Notes: generated by a model from the letters alone, not told the origin. A stretch of DNA of 64,000 nucleotides from Thermosporothrix hazakensis (GCF_003253565.1 NZ_QKUF01000028.1:1-64000), one strand, 5' to 3'. Positions 17,882 to 27,099 are shown, counted from the first letter of the stretch. Program-made: numbers and translations.

Positions 17882-19030
17882 TCAGTGAAATGAGAGAAGC
17901 TTCCAGGTGCCGTGCTCATCCTGCTCGACAATAGCGCGATAGCTTCGCAACACAAAAAGCTGGAAGCGGAAGGACATCACCACGGTATCACCGCAGTGGA
18001 CGCGCTGTCCCTCAGGAAGCTTTAGCGTGCATTGATAATCGATATATTGTGCGGGTGGGAATTCGATTGGCAGGGGCTCTCGCTCAACCAGCTCATCAAC
18101 GCTGCTTCCAACGAGTGCGCCCCGGGCATGGGCACGAGGGTAGAGGCCGCCGCCGTAGACCTGCGCTTGATCGGGAGCAATCGAGGATATCTCGCTAACA
18201 TAGACCGTCGCGGGAATCTCATCACAATGCCCCTGGCTCTGTTCCGGTGTGGTGCCGGTCAGTGCATGGCCGGGCTCTCCATGTGTGCCGCCATACTGCG
18301 CGACCAGTGACAGAACGCTGCGCGAGGTGTTGCCGGGCAAATTGATCTGCTTCAGCGTAAAGCCCTCGGCCTTCAGGCGCTCAATGGCGATCTGCACATG
18401 TTCCAGATTCGAGGTCGGTTTATAGCTCAGGCTCTGCTCATCCCAGGCGAAACAGGGATAGCTGGTGACACCGGCAACTTCCAGACCGGGCATATCGGCG
18501 ATGCGCTTTGCCGCTTCCTGAACGTTTTTGGATGTGAAGCCGCCCTCCTGTCCCGGAAAGAGATCATCACCCGTGATGCGCAACAGAACCGGTTGCGTAA
18601 TATTGAGTGCACTGGCGATGCGGCTGACCTCCGCTGCGGCTTCCAGATCAAGCACCGTCCAGACTTCCGGGCGGGCCTGCTGCATCACTTTGGGAATGGT
18701 GTGGAAAGGGATCGGGACAAGGTGTCCCACATGTTTGACTGGAACCTGTTGTGCCATCATGGCCTCTGCCCCCATCCAGTCAACGGCAACGGCAGAAGGG
18801 ATGCTTTCGCGGATAGCCTCCATAATCTCTGCATCGTAGCTGAACTGCTTTGCCATAAAATAGAGCTTAAGACCCAGTTCATGGGCCCGGGAGGCGATCA
18901 TGTGGGCGTTCTTGCGAACGGCTCCCTTATCGATAACGAAGGTATTGGGCGGAATCATGCCCTCGCGGTGCAATTGCGCTGCAAAGCGGATCAGCCCTGG
19001 ATTGCGTTTGCGGACAGCGTCAAGAAACAT
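17882..19030 (-). CDS. yhfX: PLP-dependent amino-acid racemase-like enzyme (YhfX homologue)
   Basis: 382 residues with an alanine-racemase-type N-terminal barrel: TFVIDKGAVRKNAHMI begins it, and the PLP-Lys is probably the one in LKLYFMAKQF. The C-terminal part is a beta domain. It matches the YhfX subfamily in length and layout. The family suggests racemisation or decarboxylation of an amino acid bound to PLP; the substrate is unknown. ATG 19030 has AGAGGTAGAAAACC before it and overlaps the end of yhfS by 11 bases, implying coupled translation. Confidence 0.85.
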   Translation of the reverse strand: MFLDAVRKRNPGLIRFAAQLHREGMIPPNTFVIDKGAVRKNAHMIASRAHELGLKLYFMAKQFSYDAEIMEAIRESIPSAVAVDWMGAEAMMAQQVPVKHVGHLVPIPFHTIPKVMQQARPEVWTVLDLEAAAEVSRIASALNITQPVLLRITGDDLFPGQEGGFTSKNVQEAAKRIADMPGLEVAGVTSYPCFAWDEQSLSYKPTSNLEHVQIAIERLKAEGFTLKQINLPGNTSRSVLSLVAQYGGTHGEPGHALTGTTPEQSQGHCDEIPATVYVSEISSIAPDQAQVYGGGLYPRAHARGALVGSSVDELVEREPLPIEFPPAQYIDYQCTLKLPEGQRVHCGDTVVMSFRFQLFVLRSYRAIVEQDEHGTWKLLSFH

Positions 19031-20132
19031 GGTTTTCTACCTCTTTTTGCGCTTTTTCGAGAATTGCCAGGACCGTCTGGGCTCCGGCTCGCATCGGGTT
19101 AATGCGTATCCAGTGGCGGGCGTTTTCCTCTCCCAGTTCAGCGATCATTGTGCCTGAGACGCGATAAAACATAGGGACGAGCTCATAGCGTGACATTGCG
19201 CCGACCGGGAAGGGAGCAGCGCCAAAGCGGGCAGCCTGCTCAACAATGCGGGGTCCTATCGGCTGCTCGAAGCGAACCAGAATGACCGGAGATTGCACAT
19301 TGGCGATGCAGGCTTCACTGATGCCTGCCGGTTTCTGCTGGCGAATATGCTCAACCACAGCGGTCGCTGCTTCCTGGGTGAGCGCGTTCTGAACAAAAAC
19401 AGAGCTGAGGCCGAGCAACACTTCCTGTGCCTGATAGCCCTGAACACGGGTTCCTCCCGAATACATATCGGCCCGGATACGTGCGCCGATCGCGGAGGTG
19501 CAGCAGACAATGCCGATTCCCTCAGGACCAAGCAGCTTGAAGGCTGAAAAGGCGCTGGCATCGGCTCCCATCTCGACACCGATCTGTGGGGTATTGGCAA
19601 CAGCATAGTTATCGTCGATCACGATCAGTACGTTCGGTTTATGGGTTCGCACAAGCCGAATCACCGTTGCGAGGTCATAGCTATCTTTGAGCTGCTGGCG
19701 TGTGTGCTGAATATAGACGGCCTGAACCTCTTCATATTCAAGTGCCTGTTGAAGCTGCTCCTGATTGTTGAAATCAACCCGCACGGCCTGATAGCCCGCG
19801 GCCCGAAAGGTAACGCCTGTGGTGGAGTACAGAGGCGCATCATGGATCAGGACCCGGCTTCCTGATGCAAGCATCGCGAACAGAACCGCACGAATCGCGC
19901 CTGTTCCGGCTCCGGTGACCAGAACCGCATCTTCTGTATGGAAGAGACGAGCCAGTACCCGCTCGACTTTTTGTGTGAACTGACTGCCGCGTCCATCAAT
20001 GCCAACGCCCAGTTCACCCCGTGTCAGCCATTCGTTCCCCTGAAATTCTCGGGTGATGGCCTCTATCAGGCGCTCCTGGAGCTGGCGGGCAGTATTCAAT
20101 GTTAAGGGTGCAAGACGTGAAACAGTTAACAT
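19020..20132 (-). CDS. yhfS: PLP-dependent aminotransferase-like enzyme (YhfS homologue)
   Basis: About 370 residues with fold-type I PLP features: VTGAGTGAIRA cofactor-binding glycine region, VIDDNYAVANTP (PLP pyridine Asp) and FSAFKLLGPEGIG with the Schiff-base Lys. The pattern is that of YhfS, related to class V aminotransferases and cystathionine-type lyases. ATG 20132 aligns best with the family; ATG 20144 overlaps the php stop and is also possible. It acts in the cytosol, presumably on the same metabolite as YhfX. Confidence 0.84.
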   Translation of the reverse strand: MLTVSRLAPLTLNTARQLQERLIEAITREFQGNEWLTRGELGVGIDGRGSQFTQKVERVLARLFHTEDAVLVTGAGTGAIRAVLFAMLASGSRVLIHDAPLYSTTGVTFRAAGYQAVRVDFNNQEQLQQALEYEEVQAVYIQHTRQQLKDSYDLATVIRLVRTHKPNVLIVIDDNYAVANTPQIGVEMGADASAFSAFKLLGPEGIGIVCCTSAIGARIRADMYSGGTRVQGYQAQEVLLGLSSVFVQNALTQEAATAVVEHIRQQKPAGISEACIANVQSPVILVRFEQPIGPRIVEQAARFGAAPFPVGAMSRYELVPMFYRVSGTMIAELGEENARHWIRINPMRAGAQTVLAILEKAQKEVENHVS

Positions 20133-20140
20133 ATGCCCTA

Positions 20141-21070
20141 TCATCCTTTCGTAATGCCGGCACCCGCAAGGAAGGCGCGAGGATTCTCAACGGTCATGGC
20201 ATAAATTGCCTCTTCTGAGACCCCAGCAGCGCGCAGCATGGGCAAGAAGGTCTGAATGAGATAGGCATAGCCCTGTCCACCATTCTTGCGGAGGTACGGG
20301 TTACGTGAGATGTCACAGGAGAGCAGGATGCGATGGTGTAACCCTGCCTGAACAAATGCCTTGATATACTCAACGCGGCGCTCGTCTGGCGCGTAGCTGG
20401 TCTTACCCACTGTATCAAAGCCAAGATAGGCCCCCTGCTCGGCGATGTGGAGAAGAGTATCCAGCGACGGACAGAGATCCTGGTGTCCGATTAGAATGCG
20501 CGCTGGCTCAACGCCACCCTCAAGGAGCAGATCGAGCTCATCCTGACCCCCGGTTCCCAGGTGGGCGTGGGTTGTGACCAGTACAGGATACTTTCGCGCC
20601 ACCTGTGCGGCTGCTCGAAAGACGGTGGCCTCCTCCGGGAAGGGAGGAGAGCCGGTTCCGCCAATTTCGCCAAGCAACATGGGGCGCACGCCTGTGCCAT
20701 CCATGCCAGTAAGTAGCTCCTGTTCGAGCGTGTGAGCGATCTCATCTATGGTTGCGGTCGCCAGAAATGGCGGGTGGAATCCCTTATGATAATAGCCTGT
20801 TGCGGGAATGATCTGTACGCCGGTTGCCTCCTGAATCTCCCGAAGGCGAGCCACGTTGCGCCCCATTCCCAGGCAGGTTTGCTCAAGAATGGCTGCAACG
20901 CCCAGGCGCTTAAGCTCGCTGACCTCCTCGATGATAGCGTCGAATTGATCGAGCTTTCCGGCTTGATCGCGCTCGGTCGTCAAATCGATGCAGAGATGCT
21001 CATGTGCGTAAATGATTCCATCATTGAGCGGTTGCAGTCCCGCAGCCGTCTGTATCATAATTGTAGACAT
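20141..21070 (-). CDS. php: phosphotriesterase-related metallohydrolase (Php/YhfV homologue)
   Basis: 309 residues of the amidohydrolase superfamily, phosphotriesterase-homology group. Metal ligands are visible in order: YAHEHLCID (H-x-H), LLGEIGGTG (bridging Glu in place of carboxylated Lys), VTTHAHLG, ILIGHQDL and SCDISRNPY (Asp). Family members hydrolyse lactones or phosphoesters; the substrate is not known. ATG 21070 has GAGGAGAACG before it, so the longer frame to 21103 is rejected. The stop overlaps the yhfS reading frame. Confidence 0.87.
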   Translation of the reverse strand: MSTIMIQTAAGLQPLNDGIIYAHEHLCIDLTTERDQAGKLDQFDAIIEEVSELKRLGVAAILEQTCLGMGRNVARLREIQEATGVQIIPATGYYHKGFHPPFLATATIDEIAHTLEQELLTGMDGTGVRPMLLGEIGGTGSPPFPEEATVFRAAAQVARKYPVLVTTHAHLGTGGQDELDLLLEGGVEPARILIGHQDLCPSLDTLLHIAEQGAYLGFDTVGKTSYAPDERRVEYIKAFVQAGLHHRILLSCDISRNPYLRKNGGQGYAYLIQTFLPMLRAAGVSEEAIYAMTVENPRAFLAGAGITKG

Positions 21071-21122
21071 CGTTCTCCTCGTTGCACTGTGACTGGTTGG
21101 CAAAGGCGTGTGTGTGCTTTCT

Positions 21123-22439
21123 TTACTTGGCAGCTAGCGGTGTGAAGAGATGCGCATATGCCAGAATATTAAAGAGAATACCGGCGATAATCACACCAAC
21201 TGGTCCCGCTGCCATGCGCACGATGGGGCGGCCAAAGGCTTCGTTGAGCGCGTAAATACCACCGACAACGGCAATGCCAATGCCTCCCGCCATCGCGTTT
21301 CCTGCGGCGATCGAGCCAAAGAGAATCGCGACTTCAAGCGTCAATGTGATCGCGTTACGGATTGTATCCGAGGCATCACGGACGGTGCTGAGCTTCGATA
21401 GTCCTTTTGCAAGGTAGCTCAGGACAAAGACCTCAAGGCCAAAGAGCAGCGCGCCGACAATGGCTGCCAGAATCGGGTTTGGCAGGAGATAGGCGATCGG
21501 ATAGATCAAGGTCGAGCCGACGATCTGATAGGCGCCCGAAGCCACAGCGGTTGTGACTACCAGCGGGATAAAGCCAAGTGCACGATAGAAGTCGACCTGT
21601 GCGGCGTTTGCATAATCACCTTTTGCCAGCAGGTAGCTGGTCGCCTCACCGCCTCCAAACTTATGCGTATTAACCAGAACGGCCAGCAGAGCGCCCATAA
21701 CCATAAACATGGGCAGGTATTTGCGCAGGCGCTTCGCGTTGGCTGCAAAGATAGAGTCCGTCTCGTCCTCCACATCTTCCGCGTCTTCTTCACCGGCCTC
21801 GGCTTTGGCTTCCTTGCGGTTTTTGAACTCCTGAAAAATAGCGATGATAACCAGGATGATCATGCCTGCTGCCATTGCGGCTGCACCAGGATTAATAGCC
21901 GGTACCCACTTCATGATGACAAGCATGACCGCAAAACTGATAATCGCTGCAATTGAGCCGCGCAGTTTCCCGAACTGCATTGCAATGGCAACCGAGGGGA
22001 AGAATGCAAACAGATAGAGAATCGGGGTCGACATCTGCTGCATTGCGTCCAGGAAGTTCACTGGCAGGCTGGTTGCGGCTGAAGTAACAGCTCCCAGACT
22101 GAAAACGACAATGGCCCCCCAGGCCGCGCCCAGGATCGGAGCAAGCCATTTCTTGGGCGAAATAATGCCCAGGATATCTGATGGCAAGAACAGAAGCCAC
22201 GGGTTCAGCACGCTCGAAGAGAAGGCGATCGGCACGCCCAGACCGAAGATAAAGCCTGCTGACAGTCCGAACGCGATGGACGACATCTGCGGGCGTTTGA
22301 GCTCTCCCTGGTGGAAATCCAGCAGGAACGGGCGCACACCGTCGTTAAAGACTGCCAGTGCCATGTGAGAGAGCAGTGAGGCAAAGGCAGTGCAGAGAAT
22401 CGTGAAAATGATAACGAGAGGGGGAAGATGGAGGGTCAT
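21123..22439 (-). CDS. yhfT: multi-pass membrane transporter (YhfT homologue)
   Basis: 438 residues with about 10-12 membrane helices and one acidic cytoplasmic loop (about residues 205-235, rich in Glu and Asp). It matches the YhfT family, of unknown transport specificity. The start overlaps the yhfU stop by four bases, suggesting that the small soluble YhfU and the membrane YhfT work as one complex. Together with a PRD-domain neighbour (yhfY) this resembles a PTS-like IIB plus IIC pair, but no phosphorylation motif proves that. Confidence 0.83.
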   Translation of the reverse strand: MTLHLPPLVIIFTILCTAFASLLSHMALAVFNDGVRPFLLDFHQGELKRPQMSSIAFGLSAGFIFGLGVPIAFSSSVLNPWLLFLPSDILGIISPKKWLAPILGAAWGAIVVFSLGAVTSAATSLPVNFLDAMQQMSTPILYLFAFFPSVAIAMQFGKLRGSIAAIISFAVMLVIMKWVPAINPGAAAMAAGMIILVIIAIFQEFKNRKEAKAEAGEEDAEDVEDETDSIFAANAKRLRKYLPMFMVMGALLAVLVNTHKFGGGEATSYLLAKGDYANAAQVDFYRALGFIPLVVTTAVASGAYQIVGSTLIYPIAYLLPNPILAAIVGALLFGLEVFVLSYLAKGLSKLSTVRDASDTIRNAITLTLEVAILFGSIAAGNAMAGGIGIAVVGGIYALNEAFGRPIVRMAAGPVGVIIAGILFNILAYAHLFTPLAAK

Positions 22440-22813
22440 GATGCCCCTCCCTTCTCCTTGTACGACTGAAGGCCATCAACCAGAACAGGGACAATGGCGT
22501 TGATCTGGTCAATGGAGAGGCCAAAAGCCCGTACACCAGAATCAAGCAATGAATGTACATCTTTTGTCGTCAGTTTGCTCTGGCGTCCGAATGTATGACA
22601 TTTCTGTCTTCCCATAAATGCAAGCATTGCACCGAGAGATGCGCCCGCTCCTGTATGGCAGGTTCCGATATAATATGCGTCTTTGTTGCGTTTCATGGCC
22701 GGACCCGCCTCAAGGTCGCTGCTTGCGATAATCTTGAGATCCGGGCTGCGGCGCTGCTCTAGAAGCCGCTTGACGTCAACTTTGCCTACACCACCTACAT
22801 AGATTGTTAACAT
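22436..22813 (-). CDS. yhfU: DUF2620 small protein (YhfU homologue)
   Basis: 125 residues, soluble, beginning LTIYVGGVGKVDVKRLL and with GTCHTGAGASLGAML near the middle. It matches DUF2620/YhfU in size and position. The glycine-rich strand-loop start resembles a IIB-type or nucleotide-like binding fold, but that is only an impression. ATG 22813 is used; AGGAGCGAAGAAGCT lies just upstream. It is coupled to yhfT. Confidence 0.82.
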   Translation of the reverse strand: MLTIYVGGVGKVDVKRLLEQRRSPDLKIIASSDLEAGPAMKRNKDAYYIGTCHTGAGASLGAMLAFMGRQKCHTFGRQSKLTTKDVHSLLDSGVRAFGLSIDQINAIVPVLVDGLQSYKEKGGAS

Positions 22814-22926
22814 AGCTTCTTCGCTCCTATCTTTTCTGTTCTAGAGGTTCCCGTATCAAGTGAAGACAAATGATCTTCGATGATCTGTTCAGGTTCTTTG
22901 ACGTCCTTTCCCTTGACGGATAGGCG

Positions 22927-23328
22927 CTATGATGCGCCGATATTCTCAAGCATCGGGTCATTGTAGTGTAAGAAGAAGGCGCCCAGGTGAAGCAGAAGGA
23001 AGTCCACTTCCTCATCAGGCAGGCTCAGGTGAAGCTCCTGCTGAGCCTGAGCGCGAATATGCTCTGCCCACGGTTGCAGGATGGAGAGCTGTAGCGCCTC
23101 CTGGTGTACATCGGGATCCCAGGTGTCGCCTAATCCTTCACCTTTGCGTACGCGCTCTAATGCCATCATCAGGTGGCTGGCCAGTGTTCCGGCGCTTTCC
23201 TCTGTGCAGGGGTGTTTGCTGCGCTCCTCAAGCCAGAGAAGCATATTCCGAACAAATCCTGCAATGGCAGGCGCAACGATTTCTTCCTGCTCGAATAGCT
23301 GTAGGCGCTCCTGGATTGTTTGATCCAT
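22927..23328 (-). CDS. yhfY: PRD-domain protein (YhfY homologue)
   Basis: 133 residues forming a single all-helical PTS-regulation-like domain with the conserved core histidine in LLLHLGAFFLHYND near the C-terminus. In PRD regulators histidines are phosphorylated by HPr or EII proteins; here there is no DNA-binding part, so it may pass a signal to YhfZ or to the transporter. ACAGGAGGTTCG precedes ATG 23328. Gap to yhfU is 113 bases, to yhfZ 27 bases. Confidence 0.8.
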   Translation of the reverse strand: MDQTIQERLQLFEQEEIVAPAIAGFVRNMLLWLEERSKHPCTEESAGTLASHLMMALERVRKGEGLGDTWDPDVHQEALQLSILQPWAEHIRAQAQQELHLSLPDEEVDFLLLHLGAFFLHYNDPMLENIGAS

Positions 23329-23355
23329 CGAACCTCCTGTTTTCTGGTGCTGTCC

Positions 23356-24282
23356 CTAGTAGAGCGGCAGCCGTTGACGCTGATACACTTCTTGCTGAAT
23401 GGCGGTGATCTTTTCCGGTGAAAAAATACTCATCAGAACTTTGCGCACGGGAGCATCTTTGAGGGCAACAATAGCGGCTTGTGTGGCGCTATCGCGTTTT
23501 TTGCTGTCACCTTCGAGTGGAAAGATCTCTATTCCGGCGGGGAGAACTGAGGGAAGCCCATCCCGGTTCCAGATCAGTGCATCACAGAGTCCTTCTTGCA
23601 GAACATCCAGTACCTGAAGCCGATTGATGGCTACGGTCTTCCATTCGGGATGAATGCGCAGCTCCTCCTCTGTCAGCAGAAGTTCATCAAGCGAAACCGG
23701 TTCAACGCCAATTCGTCGAATCTGATCTCGGGGGACCGCGGAAACAAGAATGTGTTCCATCAGATAGGTGTGAACCGGCAACTGTGTGATAATGGAGACA
23801 TCTGGATTCTGCTTGATAAAGTGCTCTGCGGCCAGCAGCGACATCACGGCGTAATGGTAATGACCTTTGCGCACCATCTCCCCCCGTGTCAAAGCACCGC
23901 GCTGATAGGTCATATTGAAAGGAAGCCCGGTCTCTTCCATCTGCGCGTGTAATGCGGTTGCAAGCCCTTCATATCGCAGCGTGTAGGGCAGCGGCATTGA
24001 GCCAACAATCCAATCATTGCCCGCGTAGCGCCAGAGCTGCTGATAGTCGATCTCTGTAATGCTGGTTCCCCGTGAACCTCTGGCCTCTATCCGGATCGCT
24101 CCGGTACGGGTCAGGCAGTTCAACGCTTCCTGAACAGTGCCGTTCCCGACCTTCAGTTCGCGTGCAAGATCCATTACTCTTGGAATGCGGTCTCCCTGGT
24201 TATAAGCAAGCAGAAGTCGAGCGATCGCGAGAGTTGTTTTTCCTGTCTGCGAAAGAAAGCCATCTGTTTCCAGAGCACTCAT
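23356..24282 (-). CDS. yhfZ: GntR-type winged-helix regulator with ligand-binding domain (YhfZ homologue)
   Basis: 308 residues. The N-terminal winged helix (about 12-70) contains GDRIPRVMDLARELKVGNGTV... as recognition region. The rest (about 80-300) resembles a periplasmic-binding-protein-like sensor, as in YhfZ. It is the first gene of the operon and sits behind a promoter overlapped by a 16-bp palindrome, so autoregulation of the whole cluster is likely. CGGAGACAGAA precedes ATG 24282. Confidence 0.86.
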   Translation of the reverse strand: MSALETDGFLSQTGKTTLAIARLLLAYNQGDRIPRVMDLARELKVGNGTVQEALNCLTRTGAIRIEARGSRGTSITEIDYQQLWRYAGNDWIVGSMPLPYTLRYEGLATALHAQMEETGLPFNMTYQRGALTRGEMVRKGHYHYAVMSLLAAEHFIKQNPDVSIITQLPVHTYLMEHILVSAVPRDQIRRIGVEPVSLDELLLTEEELRIHPEWKTVAINRLQVLDVLQEGLCDALIWNRDGLPSVLPAGIEIFPLEGDSKKRDSATQAAIVALKDAPVRKVLMSIFSPEKITAIQQEVYQRQRLPLY

Positions 24283-24306
24283 TTCTGTCTCCGTTTCAAT
24301 ATTCAG

Positions 24307-24322
24307 TATACTGTATAGTATA
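24307..24322 (-). promoter_or_regulatory. palindromic operator at the yhf promoter
   Basis: Perfect inverted repeat TATACT-GTAT-AGTATA. It covers the -10 hexamer of the yhfZ promoter and the likely start site, so a protein bound here would block transcription. YhfZ is the obvious candidate binder. Confidence 0.65.
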
Positions 24323-24344
24323 GGAAGAAAAACTAGAAAGTCAA
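24317..24344 (-). promoter_or_regulatory. sigma-70-type promoter of the yhf operon
   Basis: On the minus strand: TTGACT at 24344-24339, 16-base spacer, TATACT at 24322-24317. Predicted start near 24310, about 28 bases before the yhfZ ATG. Confidence 0.7.
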
Positions 24345-24417
24345 GCTTTTTTCTGAGCTGCGAGGCGTTCTAACCTCTTTCCCTGCCTGTATATCGGGTG
24401 GAAAGAGAGATTGAAAT

Positions 24418-25668
24418 TCATTGGTGGTGTCTCTGCTCCGACGTTTCATAGACGCGAGTGGCGAGCGCTTCAACGGTTGCCATTACCTCTTTCAGGACGG
24501 GCTTTTGTTTGAAGTAGAGCACTTCCCCGGGGACATCTTGCAGCGCCTCTCCACTGAGGTTCACGCCCTCATAGACGAGTAGCAGTAGATGTTGACAGCG
24601 GGCAGCACGCACCTTTTCGACCTTGCGCCGCAGATAGTCGGGATGCCAGAAACCCACCAGCTCAATCAGGACGCGATGCCCCTTGCGCTTATGGGTCAGG
24701 GCAAAGTCGGGAATCATGACGGTATCGCCCAGAAGCAGTACCTCATCTTCACGGCTGAGTTGCCATTGTCCGCGCTCACTGCCGAACTTCTCTTCAAACT
24801 CGTGTGCAAAATCGGCCTCCAGGCGGCTATCAAAGAGTCCGCTTCGCTTAAAGTGGGAATGGAGCGGCATTGTGTGATCCAGCCGGTAGGTGACGGGTGG
24901 TTGTTGGGGCAGGTGGATAGTGGCGACAAGACTCCACTGATCGCAGTGCAGGAGCGCGGGCAGAAAGGCGGCAAATTGTCGCCCGTAGCGGGTGGTTGCC
25001 GAGACAAACGGCGAGATTGGCCCATCCAGCTCCAACAGATAGCCGGACTGTAAGGGGTGTGCCACAAACATGAGCTTAAATAGCTTGAGATACTTCCACA
25101 GATCTTTATAGCCGCCGTGTACCTTGATCTGCACCTGGCTTGCCCAGTAGAGAACACCGCGAGCCAGTTCCAGGTTGTAGCGGCTCAACAGTTGTTCCGG
25201 GGTCCAATCCGGCCCGGGCGAGGTGAGCAAATACGCAGCGGGACGGTCCGCAAAGAGCGCTGTGTCAATCTGGGTGGCATCAATTCCCAGATCGTGCGCA
25301 CTGGCCTGTAAGATTTCTTCGCGGGTCTTCTGGCCGAAAAGGGATGGTTTGGAGAAGACCGGACCGTACGAGAAGAGGCGCTCACGCAAGACCAGGGGTG
25401 GCTTCGGCGTCGGGCGTGGCTCGAAGCTTGCGGCGTCGGTCAGCACTTTTGCCAGACCGCGAATGGTCAGGTAGTCCGTGCGATCACTTTCATATTGTTC
25501 GAGTGCTGCGTTCCAGCTCTCTCGTGGCCGTCCGGTTTGCTGTTTGAACAGGGAAATCAGCTCGCCTGCTGTGGTCAGCCAGTGCGGATCTGTGGTGTCC
25601 ACTACATCAATTGAAAGGTCTCTGGCTCGAAGTCGGAGTCGTGGCCGAACCAGATCAGCGGTCAGCAT
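24418..25668 (-). CDS. Bax1-type nuclease (DUF790)
   Basis: 416 residues. The N-terminal part (about 1-230) is the DUF790-specific region; the C-terminal part has a PD-(D/E)XK-like nuclease core: MIPDFAL (Asp), VLIELVGFW (Glu) and a Lys-rich YLRRKVEKV following. DUF790 proteins are known in archaea as Bax1, partner nuclease of XPB helicase, cutting unwound DNA in repair. ATG 25668 has GAGGGATAAAACC before it and lies four bases after the XPB stop, so the two are cotranscribed. The longer frame upstream overlaps the helicase gene and is not coding. Confidence 0.84.
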   Translation of the reverse strand: MLTADLVRPRLRLRARDLSIDVVDTTDPHWLTTAGELISLFKQQTGRPRESWNAALEQYESDRTDYLTIRGLAKVLTDAASFEPRPTPKPPLVLRERLFSYGPVFSKPSLFGQKTREEILQASAHDLGIDATQIDTALFADRPAAYLLTSPGPDWTPEQLLSRYNLELARGVLYWASQVQIKVHGGYKDLWKYLKLFKLMFVAHPLQSGYLLELDGPISPFVSATTRYGRQFAAFLPALLHCDQWSLVATIHLPQQPPVTYRLDHTMPLHSHFKRSGLFDSRLEADFAHEFEEKFGSERGQWQLSREDEVLLLGDTVMIPDFALTHKRKGHRVLIELVGFWHPDYLRRKVEKVRAARCQHLLLLVYEGVNLSGEALQDVPGEVLYFKQKPVLKEVMATVEALATRVYETSEQRHHQ

Positions 25669-25672
25669 GGTT

Positions 25673-27055
25673 TTATCCCTCTCTCTTCTTCCAGTGGGCG
25701 CGTCGGCGTTGAGCGCGACCCTCTTCAAGCGTTTTTCGGGCGATGATCTCAAAGAGCTGTGCCTGTCGGTTCTCGACTTTGCGCAACACGCGTCCAAGCC
25801 GCTGAATGTATTCGCGTGCGCCCGAGGTGCCGCCAAGCACGACAGCAATTTTGGCTTCGGGCACGTCAACCCCTTCATTGAGCACTCGAGAGGTTGCGAT
25901 CACCCGATACTGACCTTCACGGAAGCCATCCAGAATATGCTTGCGTTCGGCGGCGCCGGTTTCGTGGGTGATAGCCGGAATCAAAAAGCGGCGTGACAGC
26001 TCATATACTGTGGCGTTTTGTTCGGTAAAGATCAGTACACGCTCCTGGCTGTATTCATGCAGCAAGGCTTCGAGAGCCTGAAACTTTTCTGCACACTGCC
26101 CGATCAAGCGGAGCATATGCTGACGAGCAAGGAGTGCTCGTCGTGCGGCGAGATCCTGCGTTGAGCGCCGCATCAATTCCAGCAGCCAATCAGGACCATA
26201 GCGCTGCGGAAGGCGCTGAGAGTTGATATAGTCTGTGTAGAGCTTGTGATCTCGGTTATAGCGCTCGCGTTCCTCGGCTGTCAGGTTCACCCGAATACGT
26301 TCTGTACGATACTCGGCCAGTTGCAGCCCTACCAGTTCATCGATCTTTTTCGTGTAGACAATCGGGCCGAGCAGGTCTTCAAGGCTGCGCCGTCCGTTTG
26401 TCTGTTCTTGCGCGTCGGGATAGGTAGCGGTCAAACCCAGACGGAGTGGAGCCGGAGCCATCAGCGCGGTCTCGCTCCATGAGGGCGCTGGAAGATGGTG
26501 TACCTCATCGAAAATAATGCACTTAAAGTGATTGCCTGCCTCAGCGATCAGGTCTCCGGCTGAGTGATAGGTGGTGACAGTTAACGGCAAGATCTTCTTT
26601 TCGCCTCCATAATAGACACCGATCTCGGTCTGAAAGGCGTTTGTCAGGCGACTGTACCACTGGTGAAGCAGGTCAATCGTGGGAGCGACAACCACGGTCG
26701 CACATCTGGCACGGTGAATTGCGTGTTGTGCAATAAAGGTTTTCCCGGCGCCGGTTGGAAGCACAATACTGCCGCGTCGCCCGGCCTTTTCCCAGGCCGC
26801 CAGCGCCTCCGTTTGATAATCATGAGGTTCGCGCTGTTCATGCAGTGTCAGATGCAGCGTGTGCCAGCGGGGGACAGAGTCGCGGATTTTCTGCTCCCGG
26901 AACCAGGGAACCAGTGTACTATAGTGATAGGCCTCACAGCGCCAACGTCCCTTGATAAACCGGAAGGGAGCAGGTGGGCAGGCGTCGGAGCCGATTCCCT
27001 GTAAGACCAGTGTGCCACCATGAAAGAAGACCGATGTACTCATGTCCTTTATCAT
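25673..27055 (-). CDS. XPB/Rad25-type DNA helicase (superfamily 2)
   Basis: 460 residues. A short N-terminal damage-recognition-like domain (about 1-75) is followed by the helicase core: Walker A LPTGAGKTF, DEVH in IIFDEVHHLP, motif III LGLTATYP, and in the second RecA domain EGVDVPEAK and QRLGRVLRK. It is a 3'-5' DNA translocase of the nucleotide-excision-repair type. Paired with the nuclease gene downstream it forms the XPB-Bax1 module. Start uncertain: ATG 27055 has no ribosome site, ATG 27043 has AAAGGAC but very close. Confidence 0.88.
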   Translation of the reverse strand: MIKDMSTSVFFHGGTLVLQGIGSDACPPAPFRFIKGRWRCEAYHYSTLVPWFREQKIRDSVPRWHTLHLTLHEQREPHDYQTEALAAWEKAGRRGSIVLPTGAGKTFIAQHAIHRARCATVVVAPTIDLLHQWYSRLTNAFQTEIGVYYGGEKKILPLTVTTYHSAGDLIAEAGNHFKCIIFDEVHHLPAPSWSETALMAPAPLRLGLTATYPDAQEQTNGRRSLEDLLGPIVYTKKIDELVGLQLAEYRTERIRVNLTAEERERYNRDHKLYTDYINSQRLPQRYGPDWLLELMRRSTQDLAARRALLARQHMLRLIGQCAEKFQALEALLHEYSQERVLIFTEQNATVYELSRRFLIPAITHETGAAERKHILDGFREGQYRVIATSRVLNEGVDVPEAKIAVVLGGTSGAREYIQRLGRVLRKVENRQAQLFEIIARKTLEEGRAQRRRAHWKKREG

Positions 27056-27099
27056 AACAAACTGCGGGTGAACAGCGCAAAAGGGAAGGAGGGTTTGAG

